A stretch of DNA of 64,000 nucleotides from Aneurinibacillus thermoaerophilus (GCF_900099925.1 NZ_FNDE01000016.1:1-64000), one strand, 5' to 3'. Shown: positions 43,566 through 53,521, counted from the stretch's first letter. Numbers and translations: made by a program. The notes: a model not told the origin generated them from the letters alone.

Positions 43566-44744
43566 ATGCGAAAAGTTTTTCTCCTCACGATAGGTATGTT
43601 CGCTCTTGGGTTTGATGCCTATGTGATAGCTGGTTTGTTGCCGAATATAGAGGTAACGTTCAAAATAAGCGCCTCACAAACAGGACAAGCAGTGAGTGTC
43701 TTCACCCTTTTTTATGCACTAGCAGCCCCAATTTTTGCGACATTGTTGGCTGGAAAACCAATGCGCAGGATTTTAGTAGTGGCACTTGCAGTATTCTCAT
43801 TAGGCAATGGGGCTAGTGCACTAGCCTCGAGTTTCTCCATGCTGCTTATGGCTCGTGCAATTGCAGGTATCGGAGCTGGGCTTTATTCCCCGCTGGCCGC
43901 TACAGCTGCTGCATCCCTTGTTTCCGAACAGAAACGCGGCCGTGCTCTTGGCATAACACTAGGCGGCATGAGCACAGGAACGGTCGTAGGGGTTCCACTT
44001 GGATTGATTATTGCTGAACATCTAAATTGGCACGCAACTCTCTGGTTCATCACTGCACTAGGTCTTATCGCCATGATAGGAATTGTAATATGGTTTCCAA
44101 ATTTTCCAGCTTCAGCGCCACCCTCACTACGTCAACGTGTGGCCATGATGACCAATGGACGGGTTGCAGCAATTGTTGGCATCACTTTTATGACCAGTAT
44201 TGCCAGCTTGGGTCTCTATACATATATCGCAACCATTTTAGATAACCTGGCAGACATTCCTATGATCACACCCTATCTTTGGGCATGGGGCATTGGTGGC
44301 GTAGTCGGGAGTTTTTCCATCGGTACTTTGATTGACCGAGCGAGTAGACCAGGTTTACTCATGTCCGGCATTTTAGTCATAATGGCTTTAGCCATGTTCA
44401 GCTTACCATTCGTGCTTCAATTTCCGATACTATCATTCCTGCCTTTCATTCTATGGGGGGCGATGGGTTGGGCCTCGCAAGCCCCGCAACAACATGAATT
44501 ACTTTGCTTACAACCTAATCACGGCGCAGCTGTCGTTGCTTTAAATAGTTCCGCTAATTATTTAGGTAGTGCGATAGGGTCCGCTCTTGGAGGGGGAGTA
44601 ATGCTAGCTGGATTAGCACCTTCCCAACTTCCATTTGCTGCCGGTTGTCTAGTATTAGTGACTTTACTGGGACAATGGGGGATTGTGTCAAGCAAAAGAA
44701 AGCATGGAAGAGTGAGAGAAAACATAGAAAATCAAATGCAATAA
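43566..44744 (+). CDS. MFS transporter (DHA1 family)
   Basis: This encodes a 392-residue, 12-segment drug or metabolite exporter. It has the DHA1 pattern (GFDAYVIAGLLPNI, then motif C-like AGIGAGLYSPLAATAAASL, and RGRALGITLGGMSTGTVVGVPLG), like AraJ/YdhP-type proteins. The ATG at 43566 follows TGGAGGTTATC and is preferred to one 18 bases upstream. The divergent LysR gene probably controls it. Substrate unknown. Confidence 0.88.
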   Translation: MRKVFLLTIGMFALGFDAYVIAGLLPNIEVTFKISASQTGQAVSVFTLFYALAAPIFATLLAGKPMRRILVVALAVFSLGNGASALASSFSMLLMARAIAGIGAGLYSPLAATAAASLVSEQKRGRALGITLGGMSTGTVVGVPLGLIIAEHLNWHATLWFITALGLIAMIGIVIWFPNFPASAPPSLRQRVAMMTNGRVAAIVGITFMTSIASLGLYTYIATILDNLADIPMITPYLWAWGIGGVVGSFSIGTLIDRASRPGLLMSGILVIMALAMFSLPFVLQFPILSFLPFILWGAMGWASQAPQQHELLCLQPNHGAAVVALNSSANYLGSAIGSALGGGVMLAGLAPSQLPFAAGCLVLVTLLGQWGIVSSKRKHGRVRENIENQMQ

Positions 44745-44844
44745 AGACTATCTCGAAATTTGATAAAAACATAATATGTATCGCCTTTATACTCAATTGG
44801 TGTCAAAAATAAACAATAAAATTCAACAGAGGCTTGAATATAAA

Positions 44845-44892
44845 AAAGAAACCCCCGAGTGTTCTTCTCAGAACCGCTCGGAGTTTCTTTTC
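44845..44892. terminator. Terminator after the MFS gene
   Basis: AAGAAACCCCCGAG and CTCGGAGTTTCTT pair with a small internal mismatch around GTGTTCTTCTCAGAACCG, followed by TTTCTT. Bases 44893-45124 hold no gene that I can see; the chemoreceptor promoter was not resolved. Confidence 0.75.
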
Positions 44893-45124
44893 TTAATCTT
44901 TCAGATCCTTGTCGGATAGAATCCCTTTGCTCAGATATCCACAGAATTATTTGAATTTTTAATCGTTGGTTAAGGAGGAATGATATCAATAATCTGATGA
45001 ATCCCCTACTACTTTATATAAAATTCTTAACGGAACCTAAAATTATTCCGATTAAAATAAAAGATACTATATAAAATCGTAATTAATATATCGGCATTCT
45101 TTCGTGGTTAGAAAGGAGGAAGAA

Positions 45125-45175
45125 TGATAAGAAGAAAAAGAAAGACTCCAGAAGATAAACAGGATATCACTTAGG
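45125..45175 (+). CDS. Short basic leader ORF before the chemoreceptor
   Basis: A 16-codon frame, MIRRKRKTPEDKQDIT, has a perfect AAAGGAGG site 5 bases before its ATG. Its TAG stop overlaps the TAGGAGG site of the next gene, so translation of the two is probably coupled. The peptide is very basic. It may act only as a translational leader. Not a known family. Confidence 0.5.
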
Positions 45176-45185
45176 AGGAACAATC

Positions 45186-47240
45186 ATGTTACGTAGTATA
45201 AAGGGCAAGTTAGCCATTACTTTTTTATTGATCATTACGATACCAATCACCGTAATTAGCAGCATTGTTTATATCAACATGAAGCAACAAATTCTTGATG
45301 ATTTTATTCAAGCAAATACGAAAGAAGTTATCCAGGTCGATAATGGAGTTTCTCTTTACTTTGAAGCTATTCGAGAAAATCTTGCCATGATGGCAAATAA
45401 TGCGACTGTGAAAAAAGCAGATCAAACGATTAAGTCATATATTAATCAGCCCAATACAACAAAGCTTACGCCATTGGAAAACGGAGGCATTGAGGCTGAA
45501 ATTTATAAAGAATTTATGCATTACGTGGAATCGCATCCCAATACATCTGCCGCTTTTTTAGCAACAGTAAACGGCGGTTACACCCAATACCCTGTAAAAG
45601 AAATGAAGCCTCATTACGATCCCCGCAACCGTCCTTGGTACAAAGCCGCTATGGCTAAACCAGGGGAAGTAGTTATTACTGATCCATATATTTTGTCTGC
45701 AACGAATACGATTGCGGTAAGTGAAGTTACCATGCTGAAGGATGCTAATGGAAAACCTGCGGGTGTTGTAGGAGTAGATGTTAACTTAGAGAATTTGACC
45801 GAAGTATTAAAAAATATGAAAATTGGAGATTCTGGCTATGTCATGATGCTTTCCCAGGATGGAACGATTCTTGCTCATTCCAAACGTCCTGACATGATTT
45901 CAAAAAACATTAAAGATTTAAAAAATGATGAGTTAGCATCCATTCACAATGTGTCACAAAAACATTTTGAAGTAAATATAGATGGGTTGGATTATGTTGC
46001 CAACGTTTATACTTCCAAGAAAACCGGCTGGAAATATATTTCCTTTATTGAGCAGCAAGAATTAAGTAAGAGCGCAAACCATATTGGCTATGTCATTCTA
46101 TTTGTAAGCTTAGGCTTTGGAGTTATCGCATTGGGCGTAGCAATGATTATTTCCTCTAGATTTTCCAAGCCAATTACTATGATTATTGACCATATGAAGC
46201 AAATTGGCATCGGTAACTTAACGCAAGAAGTTCCATCAGCATTGCTGAATAGGAAAGATGAAGTCGGAATTTTAGCCCACTCTCTTGAATCTATGCAATC
46301 ATCGATCCAACATTTGGTGGCACAACTAATAAATGCGGCAAAGAAACTAGTCGATTCATCGGAACAATTGTCTTCTCATGTTGAACAAAATATGAAGACA
46401 ATTAATCAAATTGTATCGTCTGTTCAAGAAGTAGCGACGGGTGCCGATAACCAATTACAACGCACGGAAGAAAGTGCCAGAGCAATGGAAGAAATGGCTA
46501 TCGGTATACAACGAATTGCCGAATCCACTTCAAATATTGCAGAATCGTCATTGGAAACATCGAAAGAAGCTGAAAAAGGAAACGGTACGATTCAACAAGC
46601 TGTTCAGCAAATGAATGAAATTGAAGATGCCGTGACCCATTCACTGAAAGTAGTCAAAGTATTGCAAGAGCGTGCAACCGAAATTGTAAGTATAGTACAT
46701 ATGATTACAGATATTTCTTCACAGACCAATCTTCTCGCATTGAATGCCAGCATTGAAGCGGCACGTGCCGGTGAACATGGCCGAGGTTTTGCGGTTGTAG
46801 CCGACGAGGTAAGAAAACTTGCGGAACAATCATCTGAATCGGCCGATAAAATCATTACTCTTATCCAGGAAATTCAACGTGAGACAAACCGAGCGATGGA
46901 TTCAATGGATTTTGTTAGTGAAAGTGTGACGAATGGTATCAAAATGGTTCAGGAATCGGGAAAAGCATTTCAACGTATACTTGGCGAAATTAAAAATATT
47001 ACCGAGCAAATTCATGATAACTCCGCTGTTTCTGAACAAATGTCTGCGTCTAGTGAAGAAGTAACCGCATCTGTTGATGAAACAGCTCAAATTGCAAAAA
47101 TGTCAACTGCACATATGCAAAATGTTTCCACTGCATCTGAACGTCAACTAGCAGCAATGAAAGCTTTGCAAACCTCTTCCGAGGAATTGCATCAACTATC
47201 CAAAGAACTAAACCAACTGATCGACAATTTTCAAGTGTGA
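45186..47240 (+). CDS. Methyl-accepting chemotaxis protein
   Basis: This encodes a 684-residue transmembrane chemoreceptor: TM1 at ~9-29, an extracellular double-Cache domain (~33-290, with YDPRNRPWYKAAMAKPGEVVITDPY, which binds small molecules such as amino acids in relatives), TM2 (~297-320), HAMP (~321-375) and a cytoplasmic signalling hairpin with the tip NASIEAARAGEHGRGFAVVADEVRKLAEQ (~519-548). Likely methylation Glu/Gln sites occur in the coiled coil. Ligand unknown. Confidence 0.93.
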   Translation: MLRSIKGKLAITFLLIITIPITVISSIVYINMKQQILDDFIQANTKEVIQVDNGVSLYFEAIRENLAMMANNATVKKADQTIKSYINQPNTTKLTPLENGGIEAEIYKEFMHYVESHPNTSAAFLATVNGGYTQYPVKEMKPHYDPRNRPWYKAAMAKPGEVVITDPYILSATNTIAVSEVTMLKDANGKPAGVVGVDVNLENLTEVLKNMKIGDSGYVMMLSQDGTILAHSKRPDMISKNIKDLKNDELASIHNVSQKHFEVNIDGLDYVANVYTSKKTGWKYISFIEQQELSKSANHIGYVILFVSLGFGVIALGVAMIISSRFSKPITMIIDHMKQIGIGNLTQEVPSALLNRKDEVGILAHSLESMQSSIQHLVAQLINAAKKLVDSSEQLSSHVEQNMKTINQIVSSVQEVATGADNQLQRTEESARAMEEMAIGIQRIAESTSNIAESSLETSKEAEKGNGTIQQAVQQMNEIEDAVTHSLKVVKVLQERATEIVSIVHMITDISSQTNLLALNASIEAARAGEHGRGFAVVADEVRKLAEQSSESADKIITLIQEIQRETNRAMDSMDFVSESVTNGIKMVQESGKAFQRILGEIKNITEQIHDNSAVSEQMSASSEEVTASVDETAQIAKMSTAHMQNVSTASERQLAAMKALQTSSEELHQLSKELNQLIDNFQV

Positions 47241-47263
47241 AAAATTCACACTCTGTAATTTTT
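47234..47263 (+). terminator. Chemoreceptor gene terminator
   Basis: AGTGTGAA and TTCACACT form an 8-base stem overlapping the stop codon, followed after 5 bases by TTTTTT. Confidence 0.6.
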
Positions 47264-47340
47264 TATAATATGTCTCCATCTAAATGATTGATCATGTTTT
47301 ATAATTATTCATTTTATAAATATACAGGGGGAATTTATTC

Positions 47341-48645
47341 ATGAAAAAGAAAAACTTTTTACTCGGATTGGGACTGACCTTCTCTCTTTTACTAACGTCA
47401 CAAGGCCCTGTCTTGGCAGCGCAGCCAGTACAGGAAACTACATCACGTATCGTGCAAAATATTCAAGCGCTTGATCAAGGAAAATGGGCACCGAAAAACT
47501 ACGAAGCTATTCAAGCTCTTATTGACCAATATGGAATAAAAAATCCTTCATACAATCCCGAAAAAAAGCCTTATGTCATCTTTGACTGGGACAATACTAG
47601 CATTATGCACGATACGGAAGAAGCGTTATTTGTTTACCAAATAAACAATCTGGCCTTTAAAATGACTCCTGAAGAATTTGCCAAAGTACTTCGTGCCAAT
47701 GTCCCGGCCGGCGCATTCTCCGCTCAGTATAAAAATGCAGACGGCAAAACGATAACACTTGAAGCGATTGCTTCGGATATCGAATCAGATTACAAATACT
47801 TATATGATCATTACAAAGGTTTTAAAGGCGAAAACTCTCTTGAAGACATTGTCAAAACTGATGAGTTTCAAGATTTCCGTAGCAAAATGCTCTTCCTTTA
47901 CGAAGCGATAATCGGTACTCATGGCAGTAAAGTAGGTTATCCCTGGGTTCTGCAATTCTTTACAAATATGACAACCCAGGAAGTACAAAAGCTTGCGGAA
48001 GCTTCTAACGATTACTCTCTTGGAGATGCCATTAGAAAGGTTACATGGACAAGTCCAACATCACTTGCCGGTAATGCCGGGGTAGTAACGGCTACACACA
48101 TCACAGGAATCCGTCTTACTCCGGAAATTGCAAACCTTATGAACACTTTCCGCTCCAACGGAATCGATGTTTACGTTGTTTCAGCTTCTATGGAAGAAGT
48201 AGTGGAGGTATTTGCCACGAATCCGAAATATGGTTACAACCTACCGAAGGAAAATGTGATTGGCATGCGGTTAGAGACAAATTCTGACGGTAAAATTATA
48301 CCTAAGTACAAACAAAATTGGTTTATTACAGTAAATCACGGCAAAACGGAAGTTATCCAGTCAGAAATCGCCAAGAAACGCGGCTATGGGCCTCTCTTTA
48401 TCGCCGGAGATAGTGACGGGGATTACGAAATGATGACCGAATTTCCTGATACTAAATTAGTTTTGATCATCAACCGTGTAAAAGACGGAAATATTGGTAA
48501 AGCAGCAGCCCGTGCTACAGAAACTGCGAATAATAAACAACCAAAATTCATCCTGCAAGGACGCGATGAAAATACTGGCATGTGGATCCCGTCTGAATCC
48601 ACGATTAGACTTGGCAAGTCGGAACCGGAACTTTTGAAAAAATAG
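47341..48645 (+). CDS. Secreted HAD-superfamily phosphatase
   Basis: This encodes a 434-residue exported protein with a signal peptide (hydrophobic ~8-24, probable cleavage after VLA-AQ). HAD motif I is FDWDNTS (~residues 80-86), motif II VSAS (~281), and motif IV AGDSDGDYEM (~358). Motif I has W between the two Asp residues. Length and layout recall phosphorylcholine phosphatase-like or acid HAD phosphatases. Substrate is not known. GGGGG precedes the ATG. Confidence 0.82.
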   Translation: MKKKNFLLGLGLTFSLLLTSQGPVLAAQPVQETTSRIVQNIQALDQGKWAPKNYEAIQALIDQYGIKNPSYNPEKKPYVIFDWDNTSIMHDTEEALFVYQINNLAFKMTPEEFAKVLRANVPAGAFSAQYKNADGKTITLEAIASDIESDYKYLYDHYKGFKGENSLEDIVKTDEFQDFRSKMLFLYEAIIGTHGSKVGYPWVLQFFTNMTTQEVQKLAEASNDYSLGDAIRKVTWTSPTSLAGNAGVVTATHITGIRLTPEIANLMNTFRSNGIDVYVVSASMEEVVEVFATNPKYGYNLPKENVIGMRLETNSDGKIIPKYKQNWFITVNHGKTEVIQSEIAKKRGYGPLFIAGDSDGDYEMMTEFPDTKLVLIINRVKDGNIGKAAARATETANNKQPKFILQGRDENTGMWIPSESTIRLGKSEPELLKK

Positions 48646-48658
48646 TAAGTACTGTTGT

Positions 48659-48695
48659 ACAAGAACCGTTCGGAAAAATGACGAACGGTTCTTGT
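48659..48695. terminator. Terminator after the HAD gene
   Basis: ACAAGAACCGTTCG and CGAACGGTTCTTGT form a perfect 14-base stem, 13 bases after the stop. The T-run is weak on both sides. Confidence 0.75.
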
Positions 48696-48747
48696 ATATT
48701 CAATATGGGTTAAGCTGCATTCAGGAAAACATAGAATTTAAGATTGT

Positions 48748-49623
48748 TTATCTATCTCTTATGTTCTGTTCATTCCGTACAATGCGAATTGTCTCTATAA
48801 ATTTCGCCAATGCATTTGTCATGTGCGATCCCGACCTGTACACAAAAACGGTAGAAACGATACTGTATTCTTTTGGGATAGCGTAGCATCTTACTTCCCC
48901 TTCCGCTTCCAAATGTTTTACTGTCATCTTGGGAATTAGCGTAATTCCCAAACCGGAGACAACACTACCTAAAATCGTTTCAAGTGTACCAAACTCCATC
49001 TCTTTCCCCGGTACGATTCCTTCCGATTCCAGCCATCGTCTCAATCGGGCCCGGTAACCACATCCTGGGCCAAATACAAGAAGCGGTTTTGTTTTTATAT
49101 CATCCAAAGAAGAGGAACGAGCATTTGCCACGAGAACCAATTCTTCTTCAAATACTTGCTCCTGGATAATGTGAGGATGTTCAACAGGCCCTGTGACAAA
49201 TGCGCCGTCAAGCTTACCGTTTATTACTTCGCGAATAAGATGGCTCGTAACTCCCGTGATAAGGGATAAATCCACCTGTGAGTATTTGTGATGATAGGCA
49301 GATAAAATGACAGGAAGTTTTACGACGGTTTCGACGGAACCGATTTCCAATGTGCCGCGCGGGTTATCTTTGTCTTGAAATGATTCTACCATTTCATCCA
49401 TCATTGCTAAGATTTTTTCTACGTAAGATAATAACCGTTTTCCTTCCGAATTTAGTGTCATACCACGGCTATGACGATAAAAAAGCGGCGTTTGCAGCTT
49501 GATTTCCAACTGTTGAATTCTTGCTGTTACATTAGACTGAACATAATTCAGTTCTTTAGCTGCCTTGCTAATGCTTCCATGCTGCGCAACAGCTTGAAAA
49601 ATTCGCAAATCTCGAATCTCCAT
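48748..49623 (-). CDS. LysR-family regulator (CzcR/YtlI-like)
   Basis: This encodes a 291-residue LysR regulator with helix-turn-helix GSISKAAKELNYVQSNVTARIQQLEIKLQTPLFYRHSRG and effector features GPGCGYRARLRRWLESEG and GTLETILGSVVSGLGITLIPK. The ATG at 49623 follows GGAGG. An earlier in-frame ATG lacks a site. Divergent from the EamA transporter gene, with a perfect palindrome between them. Confidence 0.9.
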   Translation of the reverse strand: MEIRDLRIFQAVAQHGSISKAAKELNYVQSNVTARIQQLEIKLQTPLFYRHSRGMTLNSEGKRLLSYVEKILAMMDEMVESFQDKDNPRGTLEIGSVETVVKLPVILSAYHHKYSQVDLSLITGVTSHLIREVINGKLDGAFVTGPVEHPHIIQEQVFEEELVLVANARSSSLDDIKTKPLLVFGPGCGYRARLRRWLESEGIVPGKEMEFGTLETILGSVVSGLGITLIPKMTVKHLEAEGEVRCYAIPKEYSIVSTVFVYRSGSHMTNALAKFIETIRIVRNEQNIRDR

Positions 49624-49650
49624 GTGCATCCTCCATACTATTTGCCAGTT

Positions 49651-49673
49651 AGCTATCATTTATAATGATAGCT
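49651..49673. promoter_or_regulatory. Palindromic operator between lysR and eamA
   Basis: AGCTATCAT and ATGATAGCT are perfect 9-base arms with a 5-base centre, midway between the divergent genes and next to TATAATGATA-like -10 sequence. Probably the LysR binding site. Confidence 0.65.
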
Positions 49674-49757
49674 TATATCTATTTTAAGCATTTTACATGA
49701 TATGTGAAACAGGCCTATGATTGGTTATGTATGAAACAGAGATGGAGGAAAGAAAAA

Positions 49758-50702
49758 ATGCGAAGCGTTCAAGTCATCAAGGGTGCTATTCTCTGCCTCA
49801 TTGCAAGTATAGCGTGGGGAGCTATGTTTCCGGTGGCAGAGCAAGCATTGAAGCATATTGATCCGTTTTATTTTTCATTTTTGCGGTATGCATCCGTGTC
49901 GGTGCTCCTTCTCATTTGGTTAGTAATAAAAGAGGGGACAAAAGCGCTGCGTCTTGAAGGAAGGGCGATGTTACTGTGGTTTTACGGTACGATGGCATTT
50001 ACCGTGTATAATTTCTTCATATTTTTAGGACAAAATTTACTGGGAAAATCGGGTGTTATTCTTGCTTCCATTATGGAAGCCATGATGCCCCTTATTTCCA
50101 TTCTAATTTTATGGATTCATAAGCGTGCTCGTCCGGCAGGTTTTACGATGGGATGCATGATCGTTGCCTTTTCAGGAGTCTTCATGGTCGTTACTAAAGG
50201 AGACATAGGCTTTTTTTCTGAAGCAAAAAACAGCCTGCTTCCAGTTTTGATCATTTTTTTGGGCGTATTCGGCTGGGTCGTTTATACAATCGGCGGCAAC
50301 TCGTTTAGTAATTGGTCGCCACTGCGGTATTCAACGCTAAGCTGCGTGCTTGGCACAATCACGGCGGGTATAATCGTCGCGGTTATGACATGGCTTGGTT
50401 ATTTGGAGATTCCTAAATTCAAAACACTCGTTCTGATTCGATGGGAAATGACTTTTATGATTTTGATAGCCGGGCTAGCGGCACTCATAAGCTGGAATAT
50501 CGGGGTTAAATACATGAAACCAGTAAATGGAATCTTATTTATTAATTTTGTTCCGGTAACAACATTTGCTATTTCTATTATACAAGGATATACGACGACT
50601 ATGTTTGATGTAGCAGGCACCCTTTTGATTATTACAGCCCTTATTTGCAATAATTTATATCAGCGTAAGACACTACAGAAACGGCTGCCGCAAACTACAT
50701 AA
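49758..50702 (+). CDS. EamA-family (DMT) transporter
   Basis: This encodes a 314-residue, 10-segment exporter with two EamA repeats (AILCLIASIAWGAMFPVAEQALK..., and the second from LLPVLIIFLGVFGWVVYTIGG). Such proteins export amino acids or other small metabolites. The ATG at 49758 is chosen from the GGAGG site. Its divergent LysR neighbour is the probable regulator. Confidence 0.9.
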   Translation: MRSVQVIKGAILCLIASIAWGAMFPVAEQALKHIDPFYFSFLRYASVSVLLLIWLVIKEGTKALRLEGRAMLLWFYGTMAFTVYNFFIFLGQNLLGKSGVILASIMEAMMPLISILILWIHKRARPAGFTMGCMIVAFSGVFMVVTKGDIGFFSEAKNSLLPVLIIFLGVFGWVVYTIGGNSFSNWSPLRYSTLSCVLGTITAGIIVAVMTWLGYLEIPKFKTLVLIRWEMTFMILIAGLAALISWNIGVKYMKPVNGILFINFVPVTTFAISIIQGYTTTMFDVAGTLLIITALICNNLYQRKTLQKRLPQTT

Positions 50703-50797
50703 TAATAAATCGAATAGCAAAATGGACGTTGATCGAGCATCACTCCCTTTGATCTCGAATATGTTATTACATGACGCAAAAGCAGGAGGGAGTTAAC

Positions 50798-51508
50798 TTG
50801 CGGGAGCAGCTACATTCATACGAAAAAAAAATCATGTCTCAGAATGGAGAAGACGGAATCATTGAGGAACTATTTTCGCGTATCGGCACAACGAACCAAT
50901 TCTTTGTAGAATTTGGAGTACAGGATGGATTGGAATGCAACAGCGCCTACCTCGCTTTATTTAAAAATTGGTCCGGGCTTATGATTGAAGGGAATTTGAA
51001 TCATTACAAAAATTTATATTCAAACTTTGCCAATCGTGCGACTGTAAAAATCTTACACCAATTTATTACTAAGGAAAATATTGTATCTATATTTAAAAGG
51101 ATGCATGTTCCCATTGAATTTGATTTATTATCGATCGATATAGATGGCAATGATTACTGGGTATGGAGAGCCTTATCGGAATATAATCCGCGAATTGTCG
51201 TTATTGAATATAATGCGTCTTTTCCCCCACCCCAAAAAATGGTGATCAAATACAATCCGAATTTCATGTGGGATGGTACATCTTATTACGGAGCCAGTTT
51301 AACATCATTATCAGAGCTTGGAAAGGAATTGGGATATTCATTAATTGGAACCGACTCAAGAGGAGTGAATGCATTTTTTATCCGTAATGATTTAGTGAAT
51401 GCTTCAAGATTTAAAGAATTGACCCCTGAACAAGCCTATCATCTCCCAGCTTACGGCCCATATAATGGCGGTCATCCATGGCGGGATGGACCTTACCTGG
51501 AGACTTAA
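50798..51508 (+). CDS. FkbM/SAM-methyltransferase-like protein
   Basis: This encodes a 236-residue cytosolic protein. Near the N terminus it has SQNGEDGIIEELFSRIG, then FFVEFGVQDGLECNSAYLALFKNWSGLMIEGN, which looks like a class I SAM-binding strand-loop, and LLSIDIDGNDYWVWRAL, as in FkbM-type proteins. The TTG at 50798 with AGGAGGG upstream is preferred to an ATG at 50771 without a site. Substrate unknown; relatives often modify glycans. Confidence 0.65.
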   Translation: MREQLHSYEKKIMSQNGEDGIIEELFSRIGTTNQFFVEFGVQDGLECNSAYLALFKNWSGLMIEGNLNHYKNLYSNFANRATVKILHQFITKENIVSIFKRMHVPIEFDLLSIDIDGNDYWVWRALSEYNPRIVVIEYNASFPPPQKMVIKYNPNFMWDGTSYYGASLTSLSELGKELGYSLIGTDSRGVNAFFIRNDLVNASRFKELTPEQAYHLPAYGPYNGGHPWRDGPYLET

Positions 51509-51535
51509 TAAAAAAACCCCTGTCCTTTCAGGGGT
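51509..51535 (-). terminator. Terminator of the fumC transcript
   Basis: ACCCCTG / CAGGGGT with loop TCCTTT. On the minus strand the stem is followed by TTTTTTTATT. Confidence 0.8.
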
Positions 51536-51542
51536 GTTCATT

Positions 51543-51899
51543 TCAAATATTACCCAACTCTTCCGAGAATTCCACATCGACAAACATGCGTCCATTTTTG
51601 TAGCGAGTAACGGGTAAGGGAAGTTCAATGGCTTCCGTTAAGATTCCCTTGCATTGAAAGTAAATCACACAATTCTTCTTCCCTGCTTCTCTCTTTTTCA
51701 TATTAGCGAAGTATCGTATAGCTTCCAGAAGCTGTTCGTACTCCTCTCTGCTCTTCACATAAAAAATATGGATATCGACGCGAATCTCCAATTTGTCATG
51801 CATTTCTTTTACCAAAGCGACAGCTGTCCAAGCTTCGTCCCAGTTTTGTTCCAGCTGAAAGCCAAATATATTATGAGAAATAGAGAGAGCCTGCCACAC
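51543..51899 (-). CDS. Hypothetical protein downstream of fumC
   Basis: This encodes about 118 residues, with GTG at 51899 after AAAGGGGGG. I do not recognise the family. It starts WQALSISHNIFGFQLEQNWDE, has a Lys/Glu-rich middle, and ends in alternating beta-like segments. No signal peptide or membrane segment. It lies 37 bases after fumC on the same strand before a shared terminator, so it is probably co-expressed. Confidence 0.7.
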   Translation of the reverse strand: MWQALSISHNIFGFQLEQNWDEAWTAVALVKEMHDKLEIRVDIHIFYVKSREEYEQLLEAIRYFANMKKREAGKKNCVIYFQCKGILTEAIELPLPVTRYKNGRMFVDVEFSEELGNI

Positions 51900-51936
51900 A
51901 ATGAACCCCCCTTTCGTTCTTTTCAAATGTTCGTTT

Positions 51937-53325
51937 CTATTCTTTAGGGTGAATCATATGTTCAGGCCGAACGATTTGATCAAATTGTTCCTCGGTCAAC
52001 AGATTGCTTTTAATAGCAGCTTCTTTCAGCGTTAATCCCTCTTTATGGGCTAATTTAGCGACTGATGCGGCATTTTCATAACCGATATGGGGATTCAATG
52101 CCGTAACGAGCATCAATGATTTTTCCAGATTGTTTTTAATCACACTCAGATTGGGCTCAATACCGACGGCGCAATTGTCATTGAAAGAGAGCATAGCGTC
52201 AGTCAGCAGTCGGGACGATTGCAGGAAATTGTAAATGATCACTGGCTTAAAGACATTCAACTCAAAATTTCCTTGACTGGCAGCAAATCCAATTGCTGCA
52301 TCATTGCCCATCACCTGGCAAATGACCATCGTTAATGCTTCGCTTTGTGTTGGATTGACTTTTCCAGGCATGATAGAGCTGCCCGGTTCATTAGCCGGAA
52401 TCGTAATTTCGCCGATTCCGCAGCGTGGCCCGCTGGCCAGCCATCTCACATCATTAGCAATTTTCATCAGATCGGCGGCAAGCGCTTTTAATGCACCGTG
52501 AACATAAACAATTTCATCATGGCTGGTCAAAGCATGAAACTTATTGGCCGCAGACTCGAATTTCTTGCCTGTTAACTTGCTGATCTCTTCCGCTACCATC
52601 TCTCCGAATCTCGGGTGGGCATTAATGCCGGTTCCCACGGCCGTTCCGCCAATGGCAAGCTCCCTTAGAGATTCTGCGCTTTCTCTAATCATTTTTTCAC
52701 TTTTTTCAAGCATACGGTACCAGCCGCTAATTTCTTGTCCCAATGTTAGAGGGGTTGCATCCTGCAAATGTGTTCTTCCGATCTTAATGATGTCCTTATA
52801 CTCCTCACTCTTTTGGTGGAGAGTATTTTTTAATTTGACCAATGCAGGCAACACATTGTCTTCAATGGCGATGAGAGCGGCCATATGCATAGCTGTGGGA
52901 AAGGTATCATTTGAGCTTTGCGATTTATTGACATCATCATTGGGATGAACCCGAAGTTGGCTTCCGTTTTGTTCCAACAATTGATTGGCACGTTTGGCAA
53001 TCACTTCATTCACGTTCATATTTGACTGGGTGCCGCTTCCGGTTTGCCATACGACGAGCGGGAAATGTTCATCCAGTTTTCCTTGTAAAATTTCATCCGC
53101 TGCCGCTACGATTGCGTCTGCCTTTTCGTTTTCTAATTTACCTAGTTTTTGATTTACCAATGCCGCGCTTTTCTTAAGAACAGCAAACATCCGAATAATT
53201 TCTTGCGGCATTTTTTCCGTACCAATTTTAAAATTCTGGAAGCTGCGCTGGGTTTGTGCACCCCACAATTTATCTGCAGCCACTCTCATTTCTCCTAAGG
53301 TATCCTTTTCGATTCTGTACTCCAT
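51937..53325 (-). CDS. fumC: Fumarate hydratase, class II (iron-independent)
   Basis: This encodes a 462-residue TCA-cycle enzyme that hydrates fumarate to malate. It has [57 protein letters not shown], and the superfamily signature [11 protein letters not shown] (~residues 317-327). Class II enzymes need no Fe-S cluster. A Fur box overlaps the promoter region, so the gene is probably turned on when iron is short. Confidence 0.96.
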   Translation of the reverse strand: MEYRIEKDTLGEMRVAADKLWGAQTQRSFQNFKIGTEKMPQEIIRMFAVLKKSAALVNQKLGKLENEKADAIVAAADEILQGKLDEHFPLVVWQTGSGTQSNMNVNEVIAKRANQLLEQNGSQLRVHPNDDVNKSQSSNDTFPTAMHMAALIAIEDNVLPALVKLKNTLHQKSEEYKDIIKIGRTHLQDATPLTLGQEISGWYRMLEKSEKMIRESAESLRELAIGGTAVGTGINAHPRFGEMVAEEISKLTGKKFESAANKFHALTSHDEIVYVHGALKALAADLMKIANDVRWLASGPRCGIGEITIPANEPGSSIMPGKVNPTQSEALTMVICQVMGNDAAIGFAASQGNFELNVFKPVIIYNFLQSSRLLTDAMLSFNDNCAVGIEPNLSVIKNNLEKSLMLVTALNPHIGYENAASVAKLAHKEGLTLKEAAIKSNLLTEEQFDQIVRPEHMIHPKE

Positions 53326-53411
53326 TTCACTTCCTCCTTTTTATATCCACATGTATATGATATCCAGTTTCCCTCCTCTTTGCTCAATTCATAGTGTATC
53401 TTCACTGATAT

Positions 53412-53430
53412 GATAATGATTTTCATTATT
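53412..53430. promoter_or_regulatory. Fur box before fumC
   Basis: GATAATGATTTTCATTATT matches the 19-base Fur consensus GATAATGATAATCATTATC at about 17 positions. It lies just downstream of the predicted -10, where Fur-Fe would block transcription. Confidence 0.8.
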
Positions 53431-53436
53431 AATTAT

Positions 53437-53466
53437 ATTATCGTAAATAATGGTCATCTTTGTCAA
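53437..53466 (-). promoter_or_regulatory. fumC promoter
   Basis: The minus strand has a perfect TTGACA (53466-53461), an 18-base spacer and GATAAT (53442-53437), followed by the Fur box. Confidence 0.7.
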
Positions 53467-53521
53467 TGTCTTTCTGTCAGACGATCTCTAATGTATTTGT
53501 GTCCCTTTAATGTTAATCACA

